The position numbers and the translations under genes are program-made. The notes below the pieces were generated by a model that saw nothing but the letters and a program-made list of their open reading frames with translations, did not search any database and was not told where the DNA came from. A DNA stretch of 64,000 nt from positions 1 through 64,000 of the forward strand of contig NZ_BBNB01000010.1 in the NCBI RefSeq assembly GCF_000759835.1, given 5' to 3'. The DNA comes from Citrobacter sedlakii NBRC 105722. Its GTDB lineage: Bacteria; Pseudomonadota; Gammaproteobacteria; Enterobacterales; Enterobacteriaceae. Shown here one piece after another: positions 55,426 through 64,000 of this stretch (positions within the stretch are counted from its first letter, which is position 1; every line of letters starts with the position of its first letter).

Positions 55426-57918
55426 TTACCTGCTCTGTAGGCATGCGACGGACGCCGTATAGATTCTGGCCTCCAGGGTTTCCGGCACAGTGACGCTACC
55501 TTCACATTGCGTATCCGGCGTTTTTCCCCACTGAACGGTAAACCGCTGTGTCCCGTTTAAGCCCGTGACGTACGCTTCGCCGTCGTCACCGACAAGGGCT
55601 GTCGTCCCCTCCAGACTCAGCACCGCGCCGAAAGGCACTTTCCCCTGACCCAGGTTGAGCGTGAGCAGCGCGCGTTTTCCTTTACGCGCAGTGAAATCCG
55701 CCGCCACCGCTGCGCCTTTTGTCGGCGTGACATCAACCGAAGCATCCTGAATATCAATGTCATCGTGGCCAAGCGTGTTTACCGTTACGGTATTTCGTCG
55801 ATAGTTGGTCAGCGTAGGGACAATCGCATTTCCCCAAAAATCGGTATAGATCCCCTGAGAATTCTGCACTTTCACATTGTCGCCATGATCAATATGAACG
55901 ACTGCAAACGCATCCTGCAGCGACTGTCCGAGCGTGATGCCATGAGGATGGGCCACCACGGAGCCTTGTACGCCATAGCTCCACTGTTTCGTCTCTTTTT
56001 GATAGCTATAGCTGGTGTTGAACTCGCCATAGGAGGCGCGATAGCGAGAGGATAAATAGGCGCCATAACCTTTATCATGGTTAGCATAGGTTTGCTGCAC
56101 GTTATAACTTAAGTTATTGTCTTGTAATAAGGTTCCACTGACGCCCACCTGATGAGAGGTTTCACCGTGCCGGGTGCTGCTCAGATTGTATGTCGCCCAG
56201 GAATTAGCCATCCAGCGCGACAGCGGAACGGTAAAGCTCAATGACACTTGCTGATCGTTATCCGATGAGGGCGTCTTCGTCAGGCTGTAGTTCAGTGACC
56301 AATTGATCCCCTCCCAACTGCTGCTGTAGCCCATACTGATGCTACGTTCATGCCCGTCCATATCCCAGTAGTCTTGCTGGTAAGCATTGGCGTAAATCGA
56401 TCCCCAATCGTTGAGCGACTGAGAGAGATTTAACTGCAAGCGGCTACGGCGATTATTGGTACTGCGATAGCTGTAAATATCATCTTCATCGTAGTCTTCG
56501 TTACGCTGATCAAGCGCTTCCTGAAACGTGTAAAAACCCGATGTGGAATAGCGATAGCTGGCCAGGGTTAACGTGGTGTCGGTTACGGGAAAATCTTTGG
56601 CGTACTGGGCGCGCCAGGATTGCCCTTTCGCGTCATTGCGATCGTGATTAAACGCGGTTTTCGCCGTAGTAAAATCAAGAGAGAAGGAGCCGTATCCCTG
56701 GAGATCGGCGCCGACACCAAGCAGAGCCGCATGGTACATCGACGCGCCAAGTCCTCCACCGTAAACGGTGATGCCATACGGTAACCCGTAGATCAGCGTT
56801 GCCTGACCAAAACCGGGCTCTTCACCGTTATCGACATCACGGTACTTCCCGGCGGCAACGCTGTATTTCACCGCGCCGTCTCGTAACATGACGGGAACCG
56901 ACGAACTCACCTGGATGAAACTGCGTTCCGTACCATCCGATTCCTGTACAGTCACCTCCAGGTCCGCGCCAGCCGTCACTTGCGAAAGGTCGTGAATTTC
57001 AAACGGCCCGGGGGAGACATTGGTCTGATAAATGGTGTACCCGTTTTGCTTAACCGTCACTTTTGCGTCGCTATTCGCAATGCCGCGAACCACGGGGGCA
57101 AATCCTTGCAAACTGCCTGGCAGCATACTTGTGTCCGTTTCCAGCTTCACGCCAGTCATCTGTACGCTGTCAAACAGCTCGCCATTTGTGTACGTTTGCC
57201 CTACCTCAAGCTGGCTTCTTAGCCACTTGATATCGCGTTCCAGCGTAGTACTAAGCGACTGCCATCCCTCTTCGTCACCCCAGTTACTGCTGTTCCGCAA
57301 GCGCCATGCGCCAAGATTGATACCCGAGTTCAAACTTGCCCAGTTAGAGATATTGGTCGTGCTATTTGAATGCTGACGAGAGCCGGAAAAATAATAGCTC
57401 GTCCACACAGCGGGCATTCCGTCATCCCAGGTTCTCGGGTTGCTGTCCCCTGCCAGGAGAAGATCCCGGTAAATTTGCGGAATGCGCAACTGCAACACAT
57501 GTGTATCCTGATTAAAGTCATAACTCGCGTCAGGAATATATTGACTGATATCATCGACAAGCGCGTCATCGTCCAGGTGATTAAAGCTGGAAAGCGTGTC
57601 TACCTTGACGCCCAATTCCCGGAGTTCACCTTTGGTCAACTCCGGAAGCAGTTTCTTTTTATCTTTGGAAAGCGTGTAATTAAGATTGCGAGCGTCGAGG
57701 CGCTGTTGGTCCCACACTATCGTTGTCAAATATTGGCCTGGCGATAAACCATTATTTTTCAGATAGGCTTCCAGCGCGCCTGTATTCTCGAGCGGCGTAT
57801 CCGTTTCAAGCACGCTGAGATTAAAATAATCTTCTGCAAGAACAGGGAAATTTAACGCCAGTATCGATAATGTGTATGTATTTAACGTAAATGCCCGAAG
57901 TTTGCGATATATAGCCAT
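55426..57918 (-). CDS. Fimbrial outer-membrane usher protein
   Basis: This FimD/PapC-family usher receives chaperone-subunit complexes and threads the fibre through its 24-strand barrel. The start is the ATG at 57918 (MAIYRKLRAF), giving 830 aa; a TTG seven codons earlier is less likely. A signal peptide ends near PVLAEDYF, followed by the N-terminal chaperone-binding domain, the plug within the barrel (about 220-320) and the C-terminal domains. The last of these has the cysteine pair in QCEGSV and VACLQ. It lies 36 bp after the chaperone gene. The frame is intact. Confidence 0.95.
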   Translation of the reverse strand: MAIYRKLRAFTLNTYTLSILALNFPVLAEDYFNLSVLETDTPLENTGALEAYLKNNGLSPGQYLTTIVWDQQRLDARNLNYTLSKDKKKLLPELTKGELRELGVKVDTLSSFNHLDDDALVDDISQYIPDASYDFNQDTHVLQLRIPQIYRDLLLAGDSNPRTWDDGMPAVWTSYYFSGSRQHSNSTTNISNWASLNSGINLGAWRLRNSSNWGDEEGWQSLSTTLERDIKWLRSQLEVGQTYTNGELFDSVQMTGVKLETDTSMLPGSLQGFAPVVRGIANSDAKVTVKQNGYTIYQTNVSPGPFEIHDLSQVTAGADLEVTVQESDGTERSFIQVSSSVPVMLRDGAVKYSVAAGKYRDVDNGEEPGFGQATLIYGLPYGITVYGGGLGASMYHAALLGVGADLQGYGSFSLDFTTAKTAFNHDRNDAKGQSWRAQYAKDFPVTDTTLTLASYRYSTSGFYTFQEALDQRNEDYDEDDIYSYRSTNNRRSRLQLNLSQSLNDWGSIYANAYQQDYWDMDGHERSISMGYSSSWEGINWSLNYSLTKTPSSDNDQQVSLSFTVPLSRWMANSWATYNLSSTRHGETSHQVGVSGTLLQDNNLSYNVQQTYANHDKGYGAYLSSRYRASYGEFNTSYSYQKETKQWSYGVQGSVVAHPHGITLGQSLQDAFAVVHIDHGDNVKVQNSQGIYTDFWGNAIVPTLTNYRRNTVTVNTLGHDDIDIQDASVDVTPTKGAAVAADFTARKGKRALLTLNLGQGKVPFGAVLSLEGTTALVGDDGEAYVTGLNGTQRFTVQWGKTPDTQCEGSVTVPETLEARIYTASVACLQSR

Positions 57919-57954
57919 TATGACGCTCTCTAAATACAAGGTTCCCGAAAAAAA

Positions 57955-58668
57955 TCATAAAGGCCGCTTTTGCACTTCCGTTTCAGATCCAAAGTCATTC
58001 ATTGCAGACCACGCAACGTCCCCTTTTGCGCCCGCAGGTATCTCGAAAGATTGCTCGCTAAAGGGGGCCAACATCATGCTGAGCGCACTTGGCATATTTG
58101 AATTTCCTACCGGTTTAGCGTCACGCCCACCCACGGTTAGCTGTCCGAAGGTGATGAAAAAGGGAGAAGGATTTTTAACAGCCATACGATTACCGGTTCG
58201 CTTAAACTCTAAGGATTTCCAGGCATCTCTTGCATCGCTATCGCTTAACCCCGCAGGGCGATAAAAAAGCTTCAGTTTCGTCTTTATGGCAAATTGCAGC
58301 ATATTTTTATCGCGCATATTTTCCGGGATCGCAGAAACAGACTTCACATTTGTCATAAAAATGGACTCGCGATCCTGAGGCAGCGCGTTTTCATGTCCCG
58401 TATAAACAATATGCAGTAGGGTTTGTCGGTTTTCATCAATCTTATAAATAGGGGGCGTAATAACAAAGGGCGCTTTGCTATCGTCGAGGTTGCTCACCCA
58501 ACTTTGTACGAGATAACGTTTATCGGTATCTTTATTTTTTAACGCTATCTGGACTTCCGCCTGCTTAGCGGGGTAGATAATGCGCGTTCCGCCCAACACG
58601 ATACCTGCCATTGCGGAATGCGATAACATGAAGAAAATAAAAGCGTATATATAGCGAAAGTTATTCAT
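57955..58668 (-). CDS. Periplasmic fimbrial chaperone
   Basis: This PapD/FimC-type chaperone completes the Ig fold of pilins by donor-strand complementation before handing them to the usher. The start is the ATG at 58668 (MNNFRYIYAF), giving 237 aa; the longer frame overlaps the pilin gene. It has signal peptide FIFFMLSHSAMA and mature GIVLGGTRIIYP, with the family pattern of alternating hydrophobics in strand G1 (MLQFAIKTKLKLFYRP). The codons are visibly richer in A/T than in flanking core genes. Confidence 0.95.
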   Translation of the reverse strand: MNNFRYIYAFIFFMLSHSAMAGIVLGGTRIIYPAKQAEVQIALKNKDTDKRYLVQSWVSNLDDSKAPFVITPPIYKIDENRQTLLHIVYTGHENALPQDRESIFMTNVKSVSAIPENMRDKNMLQFAIKTKLKLFYRPAGLSDSDARDAWKSLEFKRTGNRMAVKNPSPFFITFGQLTVGGRDAKPVGNSNMPSALSMMLAPFSEQSFEIPAGAKGDVAWSAMNDFGSETEVQKRPL

Positions 58669-58723
58669 ACTCTTTTTCAGTCCGTTGAAAAAACTGGCCC
58701 GCCCTGGGCCAGCAAAACTATCC

Positions 58724-59266
58724 TTAACGATAGAGCAAGGTATAGGTTGTTTCAGCAGAGTAATCACCCACCGTTGGCGCTGTGCTTCCTACCTGAATGA
58801 CTTCAGCGGTATAGTTAAAAGCAACGTTCGCGCTATTGGCCTTATCCAGTGATGTGTCGGGTTCTGAACCATCAAATTTCACATAACTACTGCTTCCCTC
58901 AGGCAACAAGCGAACCCCTAAGTTTTTAGCTTTACCAGTAGTTGTTAATACTTCATCGGAATAACCGTCGATGCGGGTGCCTTCGAATTTAACGTTCAGT
59001 TTGCCGACAGAAGCATCACATTCCGTCAGGGCGATTTCGACTTTTTGCGTGTCGCCCACCTTTTTATCGGCGCCAAAAGCAGTCGCGGACAAATCATTAA
59101 ATGTCACCGTTCCGTTAGTTGCCGTCCCATTGATATTAACGACACAACTATCATTAAGGATTTTGCCGCTAAACGTTATCGTTCCTGTATCAACAGCCAT
59201 GGCTGGTGCAGAGAGCGCCGCGGTTAAACTGATTGCCAGCAGTGATAACACTGATTTTTTGCACAT
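58724..59266 (-). CDS. Major fimbrial subunit (pilin)
   Basis: This is a type 1-like pilin and the first gene of the operon. The start is the ATG at 59266 (MCKKSVLSLL), with AGGAATG upstream, giving 180 aa. The signal peptide ends in APAMA before VDTGTITFSGK. The pilin disulphide cysteines lie in NDSCVVN and LTECDAS. The C-terminus TTYTLLYR has the penultimate Tyr recognised by the chaperone. It is 55 bp upstream of the chaperone gene. I do not assign a named fimbrial type; the A-B-C-H gene order resembles operons such as Salmonella sti, which is at another locus. Confidence 0.93.
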   Translation of the reverse strand: MCKKSVLSLLAISLTAALSAPAMAVDTGTITFSGKILNDSCVVNINGTATNGTVTFNDLSATAFGADKKVGDTQKVEIALTECDASVGKLNVKFEGTRIDGYSDEVLTTTGKAKNLGVRLLPEGSSSYVKFDGSEPDTSLDKANSANVAFNYTAEVIQVGSTAPTVGDYSAETTYTLLYR

Positions 59267-59640
59267 ATAGCATTCCTTACTTATGCTCAATAATTGATAA
59301 AATGAATAAATACTGGAGAAAATAACAGATAAGGCGGACGTTACGGAGAACTCCATTACGCCTTCAATATTTACATTTACAGTTTCAATATTGAAAACAG
59401 CACATATCCTTTGCCTGAAAACCTCTCCTAAAAATATTATTATATTAAACCGCGGGAATGAACACCCTACGGAATGAGGAAAACGACAAGATTATACGCA
59501 AGCGCCTGTATTATCTAGAAAATAAAAAACCTGATTTTTATTTAAAACGAAATTAAGTTAAATTAAAATTCATGAAATGAATATAACTAATATTATATTT
59601 GACATTAGCTAACCATTGACGCCGTTTGCTTTTATAAAAG
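59267..59640. promoter_or_regulatory. AT-rich regulatory region of the fimbrial operon
   Basis: There is no gene in this gap between the pilin and the mrcB terminator. The direct repeat TTCAATATT occurs at 59363-59371 and 59384-59392, exactly 21 bp apart. The second copy is part of the perfect 14-bp palindrome TTTCAATATTGAAA (59383-59396). A TATAAT-like hexamer in TAATATAATAATA (leftward, near 59443-59455) may be the -10. The stretch 59515-59610 is almost entirely A/T, as expected for an H-NS-bound region. No GATC site is visible, so Dam-dependent phase variation of the pap type is not indicated. Confidence 0.6.
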
Positions 59641-59668
59641 AAAAAGCCAGATGTTATTCTGGCTTTTT
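59641..59668 (-). terminator. Terminator of mrcB
   Basis: The 11-bp stem AAAAAGCCAGA (59641-59651) / TCTGGCTTTTT (59658-59668) has a 6-nt loop. Read leftward, it ends in a T run. The symmetric T runs could also work rightward. Confidence 0.92.
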
Positions 59669-59697
59669 CTCATGACATCAACGGGCACAGCGTCGCG

Positions 59698-62238
59698 TTA
59701 GTTACCGCCAAACATATCTTTGATCCAACCAGCCACGCCGTCGCTGTCTTTCTTCTCTTCCTGTGGCGCCTGCTGCTGTTGCGGCTGCGGCTGCGGCTGA
59801 GAAGATTGATCGAACGGGTTACCTGACGGTTGCTGCTGTTGCAGCATTTCACCCTGCTGGCAAAGCGCGTCAGGATCGGTTGTCCACACCGGCAATGTAC
59901 GCATCCCGCCGCTGCAAACAAAGTTGCCGTCATAGTCCACGCCCATATCAACGATATCTTCCGGCGGCGTTAAGATCAGCGGCGTCGGCGTCTGATTCGC
60001 CAGATAGCGCTGGTAAATCGACATCGCCCCGCTCGCGCCATAGAGCTTCGTCGGCTGGTTGTTATCACGGCCGACCCAGGTAATCGTCACCTGACTACCG
60101 TCGATCCCGGCAAACCAAGTGTCCACGTTGTTATTGGTGGTCCCGGTTTTGCCCGCCAGATGCAGACCCGGATACTTCGCGCCAAGCTGGCGACCGGTAC
60201 CGCGCTGGACAACCTGCTGCATCGTCCACAGCGTCATGTACGCCGCTTGCGCCGGAACGGCGCGCTCCGCCTGCGGGAAGCTTTGATACAGCACGGTGCC
60301 ATCTTCCGCAATCACCGAACGCAACGCGGAGAGCGGCGCACGGTTACCGCCGCTGGCGATTGTCTGGAACGCTTGCGCCACTTCGACAGGCGTCAGGTTA
60401 AGCGCCCCCAACAGCATGGCCGGAACCGGATGCAATTGATCTTTTGGCACGCCCAGTTTTGCCCAAGTGTCAGTCACCGCAGGCAGGCCCAGCGCCATCC
60501 CCAGATTCACCGTCGGCACGTTCATCGAACGCGTCAGGGCATCGACCAGCATTACTTTTCCGCTTTCGCTATAGCGACGGTCATCGTTCTGCGGCGACCA
60601 GACCTGGCCGTTTGGCTGACGCAGCGCAATCGGCGCATCCGCAATCCACGTATTCAGGCGATAAATCTTTGGCTGGCTCAGGGCGGTCAGATAAGTAGCC
60701 GGTTTTGCCAGAGAACCAATCGAACGGCGCGCCTGCATCGCACGGTTATAGCCCGCAAACTGCGGTTCGGCGCCGCCGACCATCGCGCGCACTTCGCCGC
60801 TGAAGCGGTCCACCACCACGATCGCGGTTTCGAGATCGCTCAGCTTACGCTGCTTTTTCAGTAGCGGAATGCCTTCCACCGCCGCTTTCTCGGCGGCATC
60901 CTGCGCCACGGAATCGAAGGTGGTGAAAATCTTCACGCCGGAGAGATCTTTCACCTTATCGCCGAGCTTCGCCTGCAGTTCCTGACGCACCATCTGCATG
61001 AATGCCGGCTGCGGCGAGATCACCCCACCACGCGGCTGCACGCCCAGCGGACGCGCGCTCAGCATATCGTACAGTTCCTGATCGATGATCTGCTGCTGTT
61101 GCAGCAGGCGCAGCACAAGGTTGCGACGCTCCAGCGCCAGCGTCGGGTTACGCCAAGGGTTATAAATGGACGCCCCTTTCACCATTCCGACCAGCAACGC
61201 CTGCTGATCAAGGCTTAACTCTTCCACCGGGCGGCCAAAGTAGTACAGACTCGCCAGCGGGAAGCCGCGGATTTCGTTATCGCCGCTCTGTCCGAGATAC
61301 ACCTCGTTCATATACAGCTCAAGGATGCGGTCTTTGCTGTAGCGGGCGTCCATCAGCAGCGCCATATAGGCTTCGTTGGCCTTACGCCAGTACGAACGCT
61401 CGCTGGTCAGGAACAGGTTTTTCACTAACTGTTGCGTCAGAGTACTTGCCCCCTGCACCGTCCGTCCGGCGGTCAGGTTCGCCAGAACCGCGCGGCCAAT
61501 AGAGTACAGACTGACGCCGTCATGCTCGTAAAAGTGACGGTCTTCGGTCGCCAGGAGCGTATCCACCAGCAGATCCGGGAAGCCGCTGCGCGGCACAAAC
61601 AGACGCTGCTCGCCGTTTGGCGAAGAGAGCATGGTGATCAGACGCGGATCGAGACGGAAAAACCCGAACTGGCGGTTATTATCCATGTTCACGATCGTAT
61701 TCAGATGGCCGCCATCAAAGGTCAAGCGCGCGCGCACCTGCCCCTCTTTGCTGTCCGGGAAATCAAACGGACGGCGGATCATTTCAATGCTGTTGGCCTG
61801 CACGGTAAACTCGCCGGGACGCGTCATCTTCGTCACCTGGCGATACTGCGTCGCTTCCAGCAGTCGCACCATTTCGTTCTTGCTGACCGGCATTTCCGGC
61901 TCGAGATTCACCATCCGGCCATAAACGGCCGCGGGCAATTGCCAGACTTTGCCATCAATACGACTGCGGATTTTTTGATCCAGATAAACGCCGTAAATGG
62001 CGAACAGCACCAGAAAAACAATCGCTATTTTCAGCAGCAGCCACAACCAGCCGCGCTTACCACGAGGCTTACGCCCTTTGCCCTTACCTTTACGCGGCAT
62101 CGGTTCTTCATCCTCATAGTCATCATCATAATCGTCGTCGTACTCATCATCTCTGAGTTGGCGACGGCTCACCTTTTGTTTCACCGGACGCGAGGGTTTC
62201 CCTTTGCGTCCAATCGGCTCGCGGTCATTCCCGGCCAT
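59698..62238 (-). CDS. mrcB: Penicillin-binding protein 1B
   Basis: This is a bifunctional peptidoglycan glycosyltransferase and transpeptidase activated by LpoB. The start is the ATG at 62238 ([10 protein letters not shown]), giving 846 aa. It has a charged cytoplasmic tail, one membrane helix ([20 protein letters not shown], about 64-85), the UB2H domain, the GT51 domain with catalytic Glu in [11 protein letters not shown], and the transpeptidase with SIGSLAK, SMN and KTGTTNN. The C-terminus is Q/P-rich. Met47 (EEPMPRK) is in place for the shorter gamma form known in E. coli. Confidence 0.98.
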   Translation of the reverse strand: MAGNDREPIGRKGKPSRPVKQKVSRRQLRDDEYDDDYDDDYEDEEPMPRKGKGKGRKPRGKRGWLWLLLKIAIVFLVLFAIYGVYLDQKIRSRIDGKVWQLPAAVYGRMVNLEPEMPVSKNEMVRLLEATQYRQVTKMTRPGEFTVQANSIEMIRRPFDFPDSKEGQVRARLTFDGGHLNTIVNMDNNRQFGFFRLDPRLITMLSSPNGEQRLFVPRSGFPDLLVDTLLATEDRHFYEHDGVSLYSIGRAVLANLTAGRTVQGASTLTQQLVKNLFLTSERSYWRKANEAYMALLMDARYSKDRILELYMNEVYLGQSGDNEIRGFPLASLYYFGRPVEELSLDQQALLVGMVKGASIYNPWRNPTLALERRNLVLRLLQQQQIIDQELYDMLSARPLGVQPRGGVISPQPAFMQMVRQELQAKLGDKVKDLSGVKIFTTFDSVAQDAAEKAAVEGIPLLKKQRKLSDLETAIVVVDRFSGEVRAMVGGAEPQFAGYNRAMQARRSIGSLAKPATYLTALSQPKIYRLNTWIADAPIALRQPNGQVWSPQNDDRRYSESGKVMLVDALTRSMNVPTVNLGMALGLPAVTDTWAKLGVPKDQLHPVPAMLLGALNLTPVEVAQAFQTIASGGNRAPLSALRSVIAEDGTVLYQSFPQAERAVPAQAAYMTLWTMQQVVQRGTGRQLGAKYPGLHLAGKTGTTNNNVDTWFAGIDGSQVTITWVGRDNNQPTKLYGASGAMSIYQRYLANQTPTPLILTPPEDIVDMGVDYDGNFVCSGGMRTLPVWTTDPDALCQQGEMLQQQQPSGNPFDQSSQPQPQPQQQQAPQEEKKDSDGVAGWIKDMFGGN

Positions 62239-62381
62239 GTTTTTTCTCCGCAACGTTCAGGCGCAAAGGCCCGATTTTCAGTTCTTCTGTCACCCGACAG
62301 AAGAAGAAATCTCTCAATTTATCGCTCGCTGTTTTGCCAGATAACGCTTTGCTTACCGGCTTACAGAGGACATTCGTCCCA

Positions 62382-64000
62382 TTATGAATACTTTTTGGTA
62401 CGCCGCGTGGGCGCGGTATTCGCCGGGTCGTCAGGCCAGACATGTTTGGGGTAGCGTCCTTTCATCTCTTTTTGTACCTCGCGGTACGCCCCCTGCCAGA
62501 ACGCGCTTAAATCACGCGTAATCTGTAAGGGCCGCTGGGCGGGCGATAAGAGTTCTAGTACCAACGGCACGCGCCCTTCGGCGATGGTCGGCGTACTGGC
62601 CTCGCCAAACATTTCCTGCATTCGGACCGCCAACGCGGGCGGGTTATCCTCATGATAACGAATGGCTATCCGACTTCCTGTCGGCACAGTGTAATGTGTG
62701 GGCAGCGAACTCACCAGACGTTGCTGCAGAGGATAGTCGAGCAGTCCCAGCAAAGCCTGATGAATATTCAGCGATTTCAGATTTTTTAACGAATGCACAC
62801 CGGCCATATGCGGCAGCAACCAGCGCTCAAGATTCGCCAGTAGCGTCTGATCGTCCACCGCAGGCCAGTCATATTCCGGCAGCCACTTCGCCGCACACTG
62901 CAAACGCAGACGCAACTGCACCGCTTCCGGCGTCCAGTTGAGCACATCCAGCCCCCTGTCGCGGATCCCGTTCAGCATCGCCAGATGCAGCTCGTCTTCC
63001 GAGGGTTTCGCCAACGGCTGCACTTTCACCGTCAGTTGTCCGATGCGCATCCTGCGCCACGCTTTGAGCGTCCCCTGCGCCTCATCCCATTCAATTGTGT
63101 CCGACTGCTGCAACAGTTCCGGACATTGCCGGACAAGCGCGTCGATGTCCAGCGGCAATGCCAGCAGGATCCGCGCGTCCGGCGACGCACTGCCCTGCAG
63201 CAAGAGCGGGGCGATCAGCCATTCATGACGTCCCAGCGCATCATCGGCGTCCAGCACTGCGCCCATGCCGTTTGCCAGTTGATAACGTCCGTCCAGACCG
63301 CGCCGTCGCGCCACGCGATCGGCAAAGGCGTACGCCAGCAATGGCGCGATCCGCGAGACGTCCGCGACGCCGCTGCGGCTATTCAGGCGTTTCAACAGTT
63401 GCTGGCTGCGCTGCTGCCAGGCGGGCTGATGGCGTGAAAACGCTACGCCAAGATCGGTATTTCCCCCGCGCGGCGGCTCTTCGAGGATCGCCGCAAGCTG
63501 GGCGGCGGTCGCGGCGGCGTCGGGATCGGAAGCGCTCACCAACATAGCAGCCAGCCGCGGGTCGTTGCCCAACGCCGCCATCTTTTGCCCTCTTGCGCTC
63601 AGGCGTTCGCCATCCAACGCGCCCAGCATCTGTAACAGCCGTTTCGCCGCCTGTAAGTGTATCGCGGGCGGCAGATCCAGCCAGGTTAACTGTGCGGGAT
63701 CGCTGCATCCCCATTGCAACAGCTCCATCAGCAGGCCGGAGAGATCGCTATGCAGGATTTCGGGATCCCCTTGCGCAGCGGCGCGTTCCGCCTGTTCTTT
63801 GGCGATCAAATGCAGGCAAATGCCCGGCGCCAGACGTCCGGCGCGACCGGCACGCTGGGTCATTGACGCCTGACTGACGCGCTGCGTAATCAGCCGGGTC
63901 AGCCCGGTACGCGCGTCAAATCTGGCGACACGCTCCTGGGCGCAATCGACCACCAGTCGAATGCCTTCGATGGTCAGACTGGTTTCGGCGATATTGGTCG
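62382..64000 (-). CDS. hrpB: ATP-dependent helicase HrpB, C-terminal part (cut by window edge)
   Basis: This is the 3' two-thirds of a DEAH-box helicase of unknown physiological role in most enterobacteria. The gene enters from the right edge without a start. The visible frame opens with helicase motif V (TNIAETSLTI at the edge) and motif VI (QRAGRAGR), then the helicase-associated domain and the HrpB C-terminal domain. About 540 residues are present of the roughly 810 expected. The frame is intact to the stop. It is 143 bp upstream of mrcB on the same strand. Confidence 0.96.
   Translation of the reverse strand, partial: TNIAETSLTIEGIRLVVDCAQERVARFDARTGLTRLITQRVSQASMTQRAGRAGRLAPGICLHLIAKEQAERAAAQGDPEILHSDLSGLLMELLQWGCSDPAQLTWLDLPPAIHLQAAKRLLQMLGALDGERLSARGQKMAALGNDPRLAAMLVSASDPDAAATAAQLAAILEEPPRGGNTDLGVAFSRHQPAWQQRSQQLLKRLNSRSGVADVSRIAPLLAYAFADRVARRRGLDGRYQLANGMGAVLDADDALGRHEWLIAPLLLQGSASPDARILLALPLDIDALVRQCPELLQQSDTIEWDEAQGTLKAWRRMRIGQLTVKVQPLAKPSEDELHLAMLNGIRDRGLDVLNWTPEAVQLRLRLQCAAKWLPEYDWPAVDDQTLLANLERWLLPHMAGVHSLKNLKSLNIHQALLGLLDYPLQQRLVSSLPTHYTVPTGSRIAIRYHEDNPPALAVRMQEMFGEASTPTIAEGRVPLVLELLSPAQRPLQITRDLSAFWQGAYREVQKEMKGRYPKHVWPDDPANTAPTRRTKKYS

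Overview
The window is a stretch of enterobacterial core chromosome. Gene content and order match the E. coli K-12 hrpB-mrcB-fhu-hemL ... metNIQ-gmhB-rrnH interval, read here in the opposite orientation. Protein sequences (FhuA, BamA, GlnD, DegP) are very close to Escherichia/Salmonella/Citrobacter homologues, and REP/BIME and ERIC-type repeats are present. My reading is a member of the Salmonella-Citrobacter side of the Enterobacteriaceae; the species cannot be fixed from the window alone. There are no CRISPR arrays, prophages, intact insertion sequences or tRNA genes.

Layout, left to right. 1-140: the P1 promoter of a ribosomal RNA operon (rrnH position) firing off the left edge. 140-8.9 kb: gmhB, the MetJ-controlled metNIQ methionine transporter, the two envelope-stress lipoproteins rcsF and nlpE flanking trmO and proS, then arfB-yaeQ and yaeP-rof. 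8.9-13 kb: tilS, yaeR, ldcC. 13-27.7 kb: the large leftward envelope/replication block uppS-cdsA-rseP-bamA-skp-lpxD-fabZ-lpxA-lpxB-rnhB-dnaE-accA, which joins isoprenoid carrier synthesis, phospholipid synthesis, the sigma-E protease, the outer-membrane assembly machine, lipid A synthesis and the replicative polymerase. 27.7-33 kb: dxr, frr, pyrH, tsf, rpsB, with two ERIC-type elements in the long gaps on either side of dxr-frr. 33-38 kb: map, glnD, dapD, yaeH (rightward). 38-42.5 kb: cdaR, degP (with a sigma-E promoter), dgt (leftward). 42.5-48 kb: mtn-btuF-yadS, erpA, clcA, hemL. 48.2-54.2 kb: the fhuACDB ferric hydroxamate uptake operon under a Fur box. 54.4-59.3 kb: a four-gene chaperone-usher fimbrial operon (pilin, chaperone, usher, tip adhesin). 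59.7-64 kb: mrcB (PBP1b) and the 3' part of hrpB.

The only clearly accessory segment is the fimbrial operon, which sits between mrcB and fhuA, genes that are neighbours in E. coli K-12. It is preceded by an AT-rich regulatory region with a 14-bp palindrome and a 21-bp-spaced direct repeat. The stf fimbrial operon that S. Typhimurium carries between fhuB and hemL is absent: only about 110 bp lie there. Everything else is ordinary, intact housekeeping sequence; many genes use GTG or TTG starts (gmhB, nlpE, yaeP, lpxA, fabZ, skp, cdsA, frr, fhuB), and starts were adjusted accordingly. Comparisons with E. coli and Salmonella proteins are from memory of those families, not from a search.
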